Source of the DNA: Symsagittifera roscoffensis
Taxonomy: Eukaryota; Xenacoelomorpha; Acoela; Convolutidae
DNA length: 64,000 bases
Assembly: GCF_963678635.1 (NCBI RefSeq)
Contig: NC_087066.1
Span: 47,405,129-47,469,128, forward strand
Direction: 5' to 3'
The notes below the pieces were generated by a model. It was not told the origin of the DNA, did no database searches, and saw only the letters and a program-made list of their open reading frames with translations. The position numbers and the translations under genes are program-made. This document shows, in pieces, positions 31,280-41,451 of the stretch; position 1 is the first letter of the stretch, and every line of letters begins with the position of its first letter.

Positions 31280-31686
31280 GTGATGAGCGAGAGGGTGTTA
31301 GGCCAAAGACCAAGTTGCATGTAATATGTGATATGTGTGTTATATTATGTTATGTTATGTTATTTGTTAGGTTATTAAGATCATGGGTAAGTAGGGGTTA
31401 GTGACCATGAACAACTAAATGACGATTTTGGGAATAGATCCAAAAGTTTGGACTGTCCAATCTTAGGTCGAATTCCAAAATTTTAGAAACCAATTGATTT
31501 TAATAAATTTTAGGATAAATATCTTTTTATCTGAACTGTCTTTAAGCAAATTTTAACGATATATATTAAGGTGAAACTGACAGGTGTGACAGTCGTGATT
31601 CCTTTTCTAGATCCTGATTGATCATTTAATTGCTCACTATTGTCAAAACTTGAAATCGAAATCAAAACAAACTTGGAAAGAACAGT
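31280..31686 (+). promoter_or_regulatory. 407-nt spacer between ORF2 and ORF3 with possible splice acceptor
   Basis: It holds short ATGTT repeats near 31345 and a pyrimidine-rich CCTTTTCTAG (31601-31610), a plausible 3' splice site 77 nt before the ORF3 ATG. Downstream genes of LTR elements are commonly expressed from spliced transcripts. No donor could be assigned. Confidence 0.35.
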
Positions 31687-34600
31687 ATGGACAATTTCAA
31701 CCTGGATGAATTGATGGACCTGGCAGAGGCATATGTAGGACCGATGGTAGATGCGATCTATCGTCGGCTGATCGAACGAGACTTCGCTCTGGAGGACCCA
31801 GAGGTGGTCATGTTGCTGACCGCCCTGATTAACATCTTGGGGCACGACAACCGTGGGGACCGCCCCACGGAAGTCCTGTTGATGGCAGCATATGGAGAAA
31901 GAGGAGTACTAGACCGCCCGAACATGAGAGTGATGAGGTGGAGAAACGGGGCTCTCTCAGGGAGTGACTTGGCGAATGAGCCTGGGTTGGGAAGTTCTAG
32001 GACTTACCAACCAGGTGAGATGCCAATGCCCTCCAAGCCCAAACCTGGGCTGACGAGAATGCATCGGGAGATGAACAGCGAGGCGACCTCGTCTGGTTCA
32101 CCACTGAGAGCAGCTGTGCCACCAAAAGGGGCGAAAGTAACACAGAAGGTTCAGACGAACCAAACCATACAAGATCTGGACGAGATGAACGATCAGTTGA
32201 GAAGTACGAAGAAGGAATTAGACGATATGACAAAGACCATGCTGGCGATGGAGGAAGACCGGGACATGTGGAGAAAGTTGTTTGAAGACTGCAACAAAAA
32301 GCAGGATCAAGAGATCGAACGCTTAAGGCAGGAATACAAAGAGCGATCGGAGCAGGTGGCGTTGACGACGTCCATTGAGAAAATGATACCTGCAAGGGAT
32401 ATTCCTCGTGGGCAGTCCCCGATGGAGCTCTTGACACCTCGAGAAATGAGTCAAACAACGGAGACACGACCTCCAATGGAGACAAATCGAGTAACAATCC
32501 CGGATCCTAGCGACACCTTGGGTGACCCCGTCGTAGAACAGACAGTGAGAAAACTGAATGAGACAGCTGGACGATTGGTCGCTAACAAGAATGCACCAGG
32601 TTCCGGGGTGACTGCACCCTATGGAACGATTGACGATACGGGCAGAGTACAACTCTCCCAGACAGTAATCAGACAAGGGATGAGTAACGTGACACCACTC
32701 ATGGGGAACTCGAGAATCCCAGAGAGGAAAGTAAGGAAGATGCCAGCGAAGAAAGTGTCTCGTGTAATAGACGTGCAGAAGAATAATCAATTGAAGTATA
32801 ATTTCACGGGAGTTCCGGAGACAGATCCGAGAGCCTGCTTCAATCGAGCTACCTGGAGCCCGGCTGTGAACCTGCAGCAACCACCACTCGGGACATCTCA
32901 CCTGATATTGGGAGACAGCTTAGTCAGAGTGCTGTCGAATTTGAGGACCTCATGGGTCACCACGGTGATGGCCTTTGGAGGCGCGACGATTGCCCAATTA
33001 TATCGCATGGTGGAGCTGATGAATCCAGGGAAGATACCCAATGTGATGATCTTAGTTGGGACGAATGATATCTCCAGAGGATCAGATGAGCAGGAAGCAC
33101 TGTGGGAATCAATGATGGTGTGTTTGTTTACTACTCTCTGGCAGAAGTTCAGTTGCGCGGTACTGACCGTTTGCACGGTGCCAATGAACGCAAGAAGCCT
33201 GACAGCATCAGGAAGAAGGCACAACGAGGGAGTCATGAGATGGAACAACATCTTGAGAAACCTAGCAAATCGAAATGCCGGAAGAATGATCCTCATGGAC
33301 ATTGAACATGAATTGAGAGCCATGGATCAAGCCAGACTGACCACAGATGGCATCCACTTCGACAGTGTCGAAGGACAAGCTTGGTTGAATCGAGTCTTCC
33401 AAGAACGGTTGGATGAGCTGGAAGCAGAACTCTTTGACACAGGAGTGCTGAAGGAAGAGGGAACGGTGAGTGATACGGTGATCACCACCTTTGTGCCTCC
33501 TAACCTGGAAACACGCTTGGGTACGGTTCCAGCCGTCACAACTTACCGGCAACAAAGCTCCAGTGAACCAGGTCGAAGAACAGACGTACAAGATCGGTTG
33601 GGAGAAGCACCGATGAGGAGGACAATTCATCCTAGGAAAAGGATAGGACCTGTCAACCAACCAATCGAGGAAGTAGCAGGCACATCCAGATCGGACACTA
33701 GATCGGAGACGACGAGTACCAGTCGAGAGGAGAGACCGAGCAGAGGCTCATTGATGTGGTCGCGATCCATACCGTCTCCTTGGCATATATACAAAGAAGA
33801 ACTAATGAAGCTGGACCTACAGAGAGTGAGCTTCATCGAAGATGCAAGGAGGATGCTGAATGGAGCGACGCTATCCGTCAGCAGATTGTACTCGATAACC
33901 GGCATAGACTGGTTGATAGCCGCTAGCATAAATTTCAGCTCCACGACGGCCTTGAGATTTGCCGACTTGGAGGGACTGCCCTCCAACAACACAATAGGAC
34001 CTGTGAATGCAAGACCGTTGCAAGATGTGAGATTGAACCATGATGAGAGGAATCGTGAAGAAAGGCCAGGAAGATTCCTGACGGCGAGAGCGCCGATTGG
34101 ACAACACGTGAAGATATTTAGGCAATTGACGACACCACCTGGTCATGTGAAGGAGAGAGTGTACCCAAAACTAGCGAACCAAGATGGTGATGCCCAGAGA
34201 TATGGCGGGTTGACAGCGATAAAGAAAGATGAGACCATCTTCGCCGCCTACGACAAAGCAGAGATGAGAAAGGCCAAAATCATGGTAGTAGCGAATTCAG
34301 AGTTCGTGTACACCTCTAAGTCTTTGTTTTGGCCGGACGTCATAATGCTGGCCGCAGTTGACCTAGACCTATTGCAATCAGTGTCATTGGCTATAGGGGT
34401 ACAGAGGCAGACAGAGATGAACCCGATAACGATTGTGTTTGCTGGCATCAATGACCATCTACACAGTAGAGGTTTTCTGAGCAGGCTCAGAGATCCTGCA
34501 ACAGCAGAAAACGCAGTATGGCCCGCGATAAAAGACATCCTGGAGTCAATGGGTGAAGTGGTAGACGCGACAAAGGAGGGATCATTCAACAAAGTGACAT

Positions 34601-37600
34601 TGAGAGTAGTATTTGCGTTGTCTCCGGGATATGCATATCTCCCGGATGGACTGAAATTTGTGTATGCAATGGTAGCCTTACTTTCGGAGGGAAAATATGA
34701 TGTGATCATATCAGCCCCGAATCGCATGATAGAAATGGAGAACCTGAGGCCACTTAAGGCTGAACTGCCTGCAGTATGGTCAGATATCTCAAACGCGATG
34801 AGAGGGTTCAAGGACCACGCGCTACACATGTTGGTGTTGGACGAAGTGCTGGGGTTGGAACTGTCCAACTTCAGTCGGCAACTCAAACTGAAACCAGGAA
34901 TAGATGACGACCATCGAGTGATCACGGCGATGTCCAACGACTTGTGGTTCCGAGCAATGGAAGTGGCGAGTGAAGACACGAGAAGAAAGAATTCACTGGA
35001 GACGAGAGCTCATCTGGAAGCGATGGTGCTGAGAACCAAGCCGGAAGCAAACCAGTGGCTACACCTGAATCCGAGAGTAGCGGCATTGGGTGCAGATGCT
35101 TTTCAGCAAGGCCCAGTAATGATCACTAAGATACACGCCTACTTGTTGAAGGAGGTGAACCTGGCGGAAAATGCCGGAGAAAAGACAGCTGAGTTCGTGA
35201 ACAGAATGTGTCAGATTACTCTGGAAACCTTCTGGACCCAGGAAGTGAAAGGACAGGAGGGATTTGAAAGGACAGACAGCATGCTAGAAGGGTTGGGAGC
35301 CGGATGGACCGCGTCCTTCTTGGTAAAAGTCTACCCGAAAGTCTCGCACTACTTGATAAAGGAATTCCTCCAAGCGGTAGTGAAAGTATCGATAGTGGAA
35401 TTAATAGCCCTGTTCGTGACATTTGGAGCGGAGAATTTCGTGAAAGGACCGGTGATACTGCTTACGGATGGAATACAGAACCTGCGACTAGATGGACTTC
35501 TGACATTGATCGCAATAACCCACGGAAACTTGGGAGGACTGATGAAGTTGGCACGTTGTCCAGAGCAGATGAAAGAGAGAGTGAGGAATCTGGATATGAA
35601 GAAATCCACAGACTCGTGGAACAAAATAAGAGACCTGAGACACACTCTTATCCAGTATCTCTTGCAGCAAAATCGCTTTGGAACCGGAGAAGACGAGGCA
35701 ATTGAAAGAGAGGAAGATGTTAGACGACATGTTGGAGGCATGCCGCTGTTAACAGATTTGAGCTTAGCTATGAGAATCGATCCCTTGGCACTGATCAGAG
35801 GAGTCACGGAGTTCGTGACAGTGATCTATGGACCAGCAGTCACCTTTGCGTTCCCTGACGTTAAAGTGGAAGCATATAGGAGGTCGGTGTTGCACCTGAA
35901 CCTCATATCGGCAGTGGAAGGTAGTACACTGAACTGGTGTGAGCAGCACGCATTGCGAGAGCTCATGAGTGAAGATCTGTTATTTGCGAAAATATCGGAG
36001 CCAGAGATGACAGTCATCAATTTTGACGATCACTTCTGTGACCGCATGGGAGAAGTAGAAAGAGGGCACATCGAGGTGTTTCCAAAGCTTTGGAATCTGA
36101 GGCCCTATGAAAAAACGAATGGTGAAATGACCAGAGTGCCTCGTCTCACAGCAGCGTATCACAAGGTGAGAGAAGAGACGAAGGACTGGGGCGATTACAA
36201 GAAGCTACCCGAAGCAATCCCTGAATTCCCTCTGATAAGAAGGATGTTGCTCGGAGCAGTCTCCGTAGTACAAACTCCTAGGTTGAGAGCATTCGAAACC
36301 AATGAAAGGAGAGTAGGGAATTTCTCGGCGACGATGGATCCATACTTCGTGGGGAGAAATGCCGCCGTGTTACAGTACACACGATTTGCGTACACGGATC
36401 AAGCGACGAGAAGGCGAATAAGCAACGCTGCTACTCCCAAGCCTGAAGGATTTGATGAGGAATGGAGGGGACTAGGCTTAGCTCCAATGAGGATGAGAGG
36501 CAGGACTGAATTGCCTGAAGCCTCAGTAATCCTGACCAGTGTGAGAAAAGAGATGAAAGCTGCGGGAGTATTGCAGACGAGAATTTTCCTAGCACCCTTC
36601 GGCTGCGAAGAAATCAAAGTGGTCCATGGAGAAGAGGAAGATAAATCAGCCGGTACATTGCTCATACCGAGATTCCAGGAAGAAGCTGACAATGACAAAC
36701 AAGGACCATCGAACTCGAATAGGGACAAGTCAGAAGGAGATGACGGACAGGGTGGAAACCGTCAGACTGAAGAACCCATGCAACAAGATCAAGCTGGTGG
36801 GGAGGACGACAGGGCATCGACAGGAGGAACATCCAGCCTGGATTTCAATATCTTCAGTGATCTTGAGAATAATGCAGACACGTTGGAAACGACTGAGCCA
36901 GCGGATGAAGGCATCTCGACACTGGAACCTCCGTCAGCCTTTGAGGAGATGAAACGGAATTTGCCGGAGAGCAGCTCTCCTGGCAATACAAGAAATAACG
37001 ATCAGAGAATCCTCATGGAATCACCTCGGAGGAGAAGAATAGAGGCCTCAGCCAGAGTACCTTTATTGGGAACGCTACCCGAAGAAGAATGGGAAGTACA
37101 TCACCGAGACCACGAGAGTAGGACGGGATGTAAGCTGGACAGAGTGGCGTTCATGGAAGAAGTCTGGACTGTGATTCAGAGCTATGGGACCCAGTCCATT
37201 CTCAAAACAGGTCTCAATCAACCCTTGATGAGAGAAGTACTTGACAAGCTTGATGAGTGTGAAGGGAGACTGAGTGAGTTATTGATCGACTCAGCCACTG
37301 ATGAGAGTGAAGCGAATTCTCCCATCAAGATGACACCGCAGGACAATGAAGGAGAGGTGGTGTACCTGTCAAGGACCAGGAGAGGAACGATGCGATCGAA
37401 AATGGTGATTGATAAAATCAATGCGATGAAAATGAAGTTAGGCAGCAGAGTGATGCCGAGGAGGATTGGAAAGACGAAAGTGGATTCGGAAATATCGATG
37501 AAAGCTGGTAACTCAGCGAAAAGAAAACGAGTCGAGGAAGTCATGGATTTGGGGCAAGGTGATTATCAATTGTCTGGCACAGATAGAATATTAACTGATA

Positions 37601-39468
37601 TAGCGATGGTGCCACCCATTCTCATGGCGGGGATAAAGTCAACCGGTTATAAATCCAAAAGGAGTGACCGCACTCTGACTGGAGCAACTTTAGAAATGGA
37701 AATACTCAGTCAATGTGGAGAGAGTAAAATGAGGGACTTCAAACCATCTCCCATGAATCATGGAAAAGGAAGTGTTGCAGGACAACTGACACCAGTGGAA
37801 TACAACCGACTAACAGTGTCGGAGACAGTGTCGATAGATGAACCCACCGGTGGATACATGGAGATGTTGGAATACCGGAACTCGGCTAGGGGGTATGTAA
37901 TGGCCCTGGAAGATGAAAAAGCCATGGAGGGTTATCTGGAAACGATGTTGCAAGGCACCACCCTCAAGCAGAAGGCGTATGGAACTTTGGCGTCGTCTGA
38001 CGTAGAGGTGGAGACGATCGATCAGTTAGTGAGCCTTCCATGGAAAGCAGTAGTATTGAGGTATTTCGAAGAAGAAATGAGGACTACGCCAAGAATACAT
38101 GCTCTCGTGGCAGTACCTTACGTAAGGACAGAATTGCAACTCAGGCTCGCCTGGTGCATGATGGGACTGACTCGCGAAGAATATGATTCGGAAGAAAGGA
38201 AGAGATCAAAGGAGGAAAAAGTTTTCCTCATGACGAATCTGAGGGATCTGATAGTCCAGGAGGGAGCAGCAGTAGCGTGTGCAAAGCGGAGAGACGCTCT
38301 CTGTTTCATTCGATTCCTGATAGAGCAGATCTCAGTACCTGCATTAAGCACTTGTGTTAAAATGTTGAAGGAAGGCGATGAGCGAACGAAAGCCATGTTC
38401 TTACTAGCAATGCTGGATATGCAGCAAAGTAAACCGATGAGGGTGAACATGAAAGAACCTGAAGAATTGGAACCCATGAAAAAGATAGACGAGATCAGGA
38501 GATTCTCAAACAAGGAGTTGAGGCTCACTAAAGAATCTATGGGAGCATTGCCGAAATCCAGTGAATACTGTGGACCGATCAAGAAGAAGTCATATAGCTA
38601 TGTATCCGGGATCATAGGGATAGCGTACAATCCTTTCCTGAGTGAAGACATACGTGATTGCTTCTTTGATTATGAGCAGGCGGTGTTACTAAGGTTCTGG
38701 ACGTCCAGAATTGTAACGACTAAGAGCGTTAACAATCCACAGGCCAAATTGGGATTGGTCTTGGAAGAAGAGGTGACTGCACCTTCAGTACCAAAATCCG
38801 ACAAGAGAGTGGAATTTGGGTTGGGATTCTCAGATAAATTACTGAGAACGAGCTTGATGGCAGTGTGGGAATTGATGAAGCCATCATGGTGTCCTAGTCC
38901 CAACGCTGACTCAATATTACGAGCGACACCAGACATACAGAGGGAACTGAATGCGGACTGTAACCTGCGTGACCTCAACATCATATATAATGTGATGATA
39001 ACAGCCTCTAAGAGCAACGGAGAAGATAGAGTGGAGTTGCCTGGCTGGGGACCAGAAGACTGGGTCAAACCTGGTAGCTGTCTGGCGGAAGTCTGTGGAC
39101 TAGAGGGTCATGTTTGTGGAAGTCTAGACTGTGTGAAAACCCTGGAGAAACAACACAAGCAGTTGACAGTATTGTTTGGAAATGTAGTGATGAAAGCAAG
39201 AACGGAAACGGAACTGATAGCAGATTGCCATGGAGGCACCGATGTGAATCTAGTGACAGCACTAGGATTCTACAGCATGTTTGGTTCTTTAGAGTCACTA
39301 TTGAATCTAGAACAGAAACATGAGATGGTCACAGCCATCAGCGTAGAAGTATTCCCAGGAGTTCTGCAGACTGAGCAGAAGTATATAGGAAAATGGAGGG
39401 AAGCAATCGAAACAGAGATGAACATCAGACACAGCGAAACTTATTGTAGACCATCAGGAGCACGATAA
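31687..39468 (+). CDS. ORF3: giant accessory protein with SGNH hydrolase domain
   Basis: A 2,593-codon ATG-started frame. N-terminal ~155 residues are of unknown fold; coiled coil ~158-222; Ser/Thr-rich linker; SGNH hydrolase ~405-585 with GDSL (Ser411), FGGATI (block II), GTND (Asn460) and DGIH (Asp554, His557), so the whole catalytic set is present. A second SGNH-like block lies near 870-1040, with IVFAGINDHL (Asn922) but no obvious nucleophile. Then come long helical regions of unknown kind and an acidic, low-complexity linker around 1650-1760. The remainder is unrecognised. I see no signal peptide or convincing membrane helix, so this is not a classical envelope protein. SGNH esterases are known in ORF1 of some CR1-type non-LTR elements; association with gypsy elements is less familiar to me. 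The frame ends at a TAA beyond which the same frame stays open for 387 codons. Confidence 0.85.
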   Translation: MDNFNLDELMDLAEAYVGPMVDAIYRRLIERDFALEDPEVVMLLTALINILGHDNRGDRPTEVLLMAAYGERGVLDRPNMRVMRWRNGALSGSDLANEPGLGSSRTYQPGEMPMPSKPKPGLTRMHREMNSEATSSGSPLRAAVPPKGAKVTQKVQTNQTIQDLDEMNDQLRSTKKELDDMTKTMLAMEEDRDMWRKLFEDCNKKQDQEIERLRQEYKERSEQVALTTSIEKMIPARDIPRGQSPMELLTPREMSQTTETRPPMETNRVTIPDPSDTLGDPVVEQTVRKLNETAGRLVANKNAPGSGVTAPYGTIDDTGRVQLSQTVIRQGMSNVTPLMGNSRIPERKVRKMPAKKVSRVIDVQKNNQLKYNFTGVPETDPRACFNRATWSPAVNLQQPPLGTSHLILGDSLVRVLSNLRTSWVTTVMAFGGATIAQLYRMVELMNPGKIPNVMILVGTNDISRGSDEQEALWESMMVCLFTTLWQKFSCAVLTVCTVPMNARSLTASGRRHNEGVMRWNNILRNLANRNAGRMILMDIEHELRAMDQARLTTDGIHFDSVEGQAWLNRVFQERLDELEAELFDTGVLKEEGTVSDTVITTFVPPNLETRLGTVPAVTTYRQQSSSEPGRRTDVQDRLGEAPMRRTIHPRKRIGPVNQPIEEVAGTSRSDTRSETTSTSREERPSRGSLMWSRSIPSPWHIYKEELMKLDLQRVSFIEDARRMLNGATLSVSRLYSITGIDWLIAASINFSSTTALRFADLEGLPSNNTIGPVNARPLQDVRLNHDERNREERPGRFLTARAPIGQHVKIFRQLTTPPGHVKERVYPKLANQDGDAQRYGGLTAIKKDETIFAAYDKAEMRKAKIMVVANSEFVYTSKSLFWPDVIMLAAVDLDLLQSVSLAIGVQRQTEMNPITIVFAGINDHLHSRGFLSRLRDPATAENAVWPAIKDILESMGEVVDATKEGSFNKVTLRVVFALSPGYAYLPDGLKFVYAMVALLSEGKYDVIISAPNRMIEMENLRPLKAELPAVWSDISNAMRGFKDHALHMLVLDEVLGLELSNFSRQLKLKPGIDDDHRVITAMSNDLWFRAMEVASEDTRRKNSLETRAHLEAMVLRTKPEANQWLHLNPRVAALGADAFQQGPVMITKIHAYLLKEVNLAENAGEKTAEFVNRMCQITLETFWTQEVKGQEGFERTDSMLEGLGAGWTASFLVKVYPKVSHYLIKEFLQAVVKVSIVELIALFVTFGAENFVKGPVILLTDGIQNLRLDGLLTLIAITHGNLGGLMKLARCPEQMKERVRNLDMKKSTDSWNKIRDLRHTLIQYLLQQNRFGTGEDEAIEREEDVRRHVGGMPLLTDLSLAMRIDPLALIRGVTEFVTVIYGPAVTFAFPDVKVEAYRRSVLHLNLISAVEGSTLNWCEQHALRELMSEDLLFAKISEPEMTVINFDDHFCDRMGEVERGHIEVFPKLWNLRPYEKTNGEMTRVPRLTAAYHKVREETKDWGDYKKLPEAIPEFPLIRRMLLGAVSVVQTPRLRAFETNERRVGNFSATMDPYFVGRNAAVLQYTRFAYTDQATRRRISNAATPKPEGFDEEWRGLGLAPMRMRGRTELPEASVILTSVRKEMKAAGVLQTRIFLAPFGCEEIKVVHGEEEDKSAGTLLIPRFQEEADNDKQGPSNSNRDKSEGDDGQGGNRQTEEPMQQDQAGGEDDRASTGGTSSLDFNIFSDLENNADTLETTEPADEGISTLEPPSAFEEMKRNLPESSSPGNTRNNDQRILMESPRRRRIEASARVPLLGTLPEEEWEVHHRDHESRTGCKLDRVAFMEEVWTVIQSYGTQSILKTGLNQPLMREVLDKLDECEGRLSELLIDSATDESEANSPIKMTPQDNEGEVVYLSRTRRGTMRSKMVIDKINAMKMKLGSRVMPRRIGKTKVDSEISMKAGNSAKRKRVEEVMDLGQGDYQLSGTDRILTDIAMVPPILMAGIKSTGYKSKRSDRTLTGATLEMEILSQCGESKMRDFKPSPMNHGKGSVAGQLTPVEYNRLTVSETVSIDEPTGGYMEMLEYRNSARGYVMALEDEKAMEGYLETMLQGTTLKQKAYGTLASSDVEVETIDQLVSLPWKAVVLRYFEEEMRTTPRIHALVAVPYVRTELQLRLAWCMMGLTREEYDSEERKRSKEEKVFLMTNLRDLIVQEGAAVACAKRRDALCFIRFLIEQISVPALSTCVKMLKEGDERTKAMFLLAMLDMQQSKPMRVNMKEPEELEPMKKIDEIRRFSNKELRLTKESMGALPKSSEYCGPIKKKSYSYVSGIIGIAYNPFLSEDIRDCFFDYEQAVLLRFWTSRIVTTKSVNNPQAKLGLVLEEEVTAPSVPKSDKRVEFGLGFSDKLLRTSLMAVWELMKPSWCPSPNADSILRATPDIQRELNADCNLRDLNIIYNVMITASKSNGEDRVELPGWGPEDWVKPGSCLAEVCGLEGHVCGSLDCVKTLEKQHKQLTVLFGNVVMKARTETELIADCHGGTDVNLVTALGFYSMFGSLESLLNLEQKHEMVTAISVEVFPGVLQTEQKYIGKWREAIETEMNIRHSETYCRPSGAR

Positions 39469-40632
39469 TTGGTGGGTTCAACGTTGGCTCCAATGTGCAA
39501 GAGCAGATACCCTGTACATTTCGTGGCTGTGGACGTGAAGAGTACAAGAATGATTGTGGATCAAGCTTTCTCAGTGCCAAAGTGCGTGAGATTGGCGAGA
39601 ATGTCTGAAAAGTCTTACGAGTTACTATGTAAGATGTTCTCAGCAGTTCCAGAGAGAACCAAAGAGGAGTTGGAGTCAATACTAGGAAAGAAGTTCATGG
39701 GATATGTGAGCGGGAACTTCAGTGACTTTGAAAAACAGAAACAGAGAGGATCAACTGTCACAGATTACAATGCAGTAGATGAGAATGATGAAATCCACCG
39801 AGTGATGATGGAAGTGGAACCATTGCTGGAAGCTTCAGGAAAACGCAATTGGAGGAGCATCATGTTGACACATGACGAGTTTCCTTGCCACTGCTTGCTG
39901 CAGACCTGGTGGTATCCCAAGCGTAGTAATTTGGTGTTGATCTGGGACTCTGGAGAGCTGCTCTCCATGGGTTTACCAGATTCATCACAGCCCATAACAA
40001 TAGTGATAGTGGGAGTTATGATGGCGATACGATGGCTGGAAGCTCATGTGAGAGAAAATAATAGACAGGAGGCACCGACGAGAGAACAATTGCAGAAATT
40101 AGATTGTCTAAAAGATTTAGATCTTTTTGAGACAATGTGCAAAGTTCTAAACATTCCGATGGAAGTGAAGAAGATATGGGCAAGAAAACGATTGATGCCA
40201 TGGTTCAGAGCTAACATGACTGCATGGTTGTACGAGTATGCGAAAAAGCATATGTCGAAACATGGCAGAGTGTACAGTGAATATCAGCTGGACATTGGGG
40301 CAGGAGCTTTCAAGCGAGCTTTCGTGACCCATCGGAATGCAGTGACCACCGCTGTGAAAAGAATTTCCAGGACGAGCGAGCGTAGTGGAAATGAGAAGGC
40401 AGAGATGCTGAAAGAAGATTTGGAGAGAAACGTGACGTTGTGTCTCCACAACAGCTTCTGTAGAAACAGAGAATCAAACGTGGATCCCCTACCTTGCTGT
40501 AAACAGAGGGTGGAAGAGCAGAAGTGTTGGAGGACGGCTTCCAACAGCGTCAGGATAGTCAATGACGTGCTACAAGACACGGAAACCGAGAGTGCGGAGT
40601 CAGTGTCACAGGAGGAGGAAATGGAGCATTGA
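39469..40632 (+). CDS. ORF3 continuation after an in-frame TAA
   Basis: 387 further codons in the same frame as ORF3, directly after the TAA at 39466-39468. The first codon is TTG and the first Met is residue 9, so independent initiation looks unlikely. Composition and style match the preceding part of ORF3. It is rich in Cys, Lys and Glu and ends with an acidic tail (EEEMEH). There is one moderately hydrophobic stretch, QPITIVIVGVMMAI. It is best read as the C-terminus of ORF3 cut off by one nonsense change, or reached by stop-codon readthrough. Confidence 0.7.
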   Translation: MVGSTLAPMCKSRYPVHFVAVDVKSTRMIVDQAFSVPKCVRLARMSEKSYELLCKMFSAVPERTKEELESILGKKFMGYVSGNFSDFEKQKQRGSTVTDYNAVDENDEIHRVMMEVEPLLEASGKRNWRSIMLTHDEFPCHCLLQTWWYPKRSNLVLIWDSGELLSMGLPDSSQPITIVIVGVMMAIRWLEAHVRENNRQEAPTREQLQKLDCLKDLDLFETMCKVLNIPMEVKKIWARKRLMPWFRANMTAWLYEYAKKHMSKHGRVYSEYQLDIGAGAFKRAFVTHRNAVTTAVKRISRTSERSGNEKAEMLKEDLERNVTLCLHNSFCRNRESNVDPLPCCKQRVEEQKCWRTASNSVRIVNDVLQDTETESAESVSQEEEMEH

Positions 40633-41451
40633 CGAATGGTCGAGAAAACAAGAGGCAGCAAGAAAGAAAATTAGAAGAATTTAGAAGTTTTAGAACTTCT
40701 AAACGACGCAAAAAGAAGAGAACAAAGGGATGATGAAGAAAAGTTAAAACTCAGAATTGTTTTATGTGTGTGAAAAACTCAAGTGAGAAACCAAGCAACC
40801 AAGTTGTAATTGAAAACTGAAACATTTAGTTGAGTTTTGAAATTGTTGCATTTATAAATTTGCATTTTGGTTTTAGTTGAAGTGGCTTTAGAGACACTCA
40901 CTTATTATTTATTTAGAAAGGCTTGAGGGAAGAGTATATTTAAATATTCCAGCCTGCATGATTGTTTTTAATCACTTAGGAAGACTGATCACTTTGTGGT
41001 GACATGAAAAACTTGAATAGCTTCTTGAGGAGGGAGGTTGTTGCATTGTTCCTTCTAACCACAAAGTTTCTTAGTTTTAATATTCAGGGCAATAAACAAG
41101 CGAGATTTCCGAAGGGAAGGAGCATAGTAGGATAATTTTAGCTTGTTGGTTGGCAGGACTGTCCTGCAAGCCAACACCTTTTAAATCTAGGAGAAAAAGT
41201 TTCAATCGGGACATTGACACTGGAAGTCAGAAAATATGTTTTATCTTAAGTCATATCCTCAATGTGCAGATTAATGAAAGAATTTGAAAACTATAGTGAT
41301 GTAGTATGATGCCATTTATATTCTGCAGTGAGTCGATGTGACGTAGATAAAAGTAATTTCGTGCATTTTGTAAATTCTGTTCGATGACACTGTAACCATT
41401 TAGAACATTGCGCGATTCAATGAGGACATTGACCGGACTGTCCGGGGAGTA
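40633..41451 (+). other. 3' untranslated region of the giant element
   Basis: 819 nt without coding potential. It includes a perfect 10-bp hairpin (40680-40703: TTTAGAAGTT, loop TTAG, complement) 48 nt after the ORF3 stop. A palindromic GCAGGACTGTCCTGC lies within 41151-41178. It ends in the polypurine-like motif at the LTR. Confidence 0.7.
41438..41451 (+). promoter_or_regulatory. Polypurine tract of the giant element
   Basis: CTGTCCGGGGAGTA immediately precedes the 3' LTR, the position where plus-strand synthesis is primed. It is short and interrupted by pyrimidines compared with typical tracts. Its core is the one repeated four times inside ORF2. Confidence 0.6.

Noticed and set aside
34248-34979. 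243-codon minus-strand frame opposite ORF3
   Set aside because: Antisense shadow of the purine-rich ORF3.
31687-40632. ORF3 as a retroviral-type envelope glycoprotein
   Set aside because: No signal peptide, no fusion peptide-like or membrane-anchor segment could be seen, and an SGNH hydrolase is present instead.
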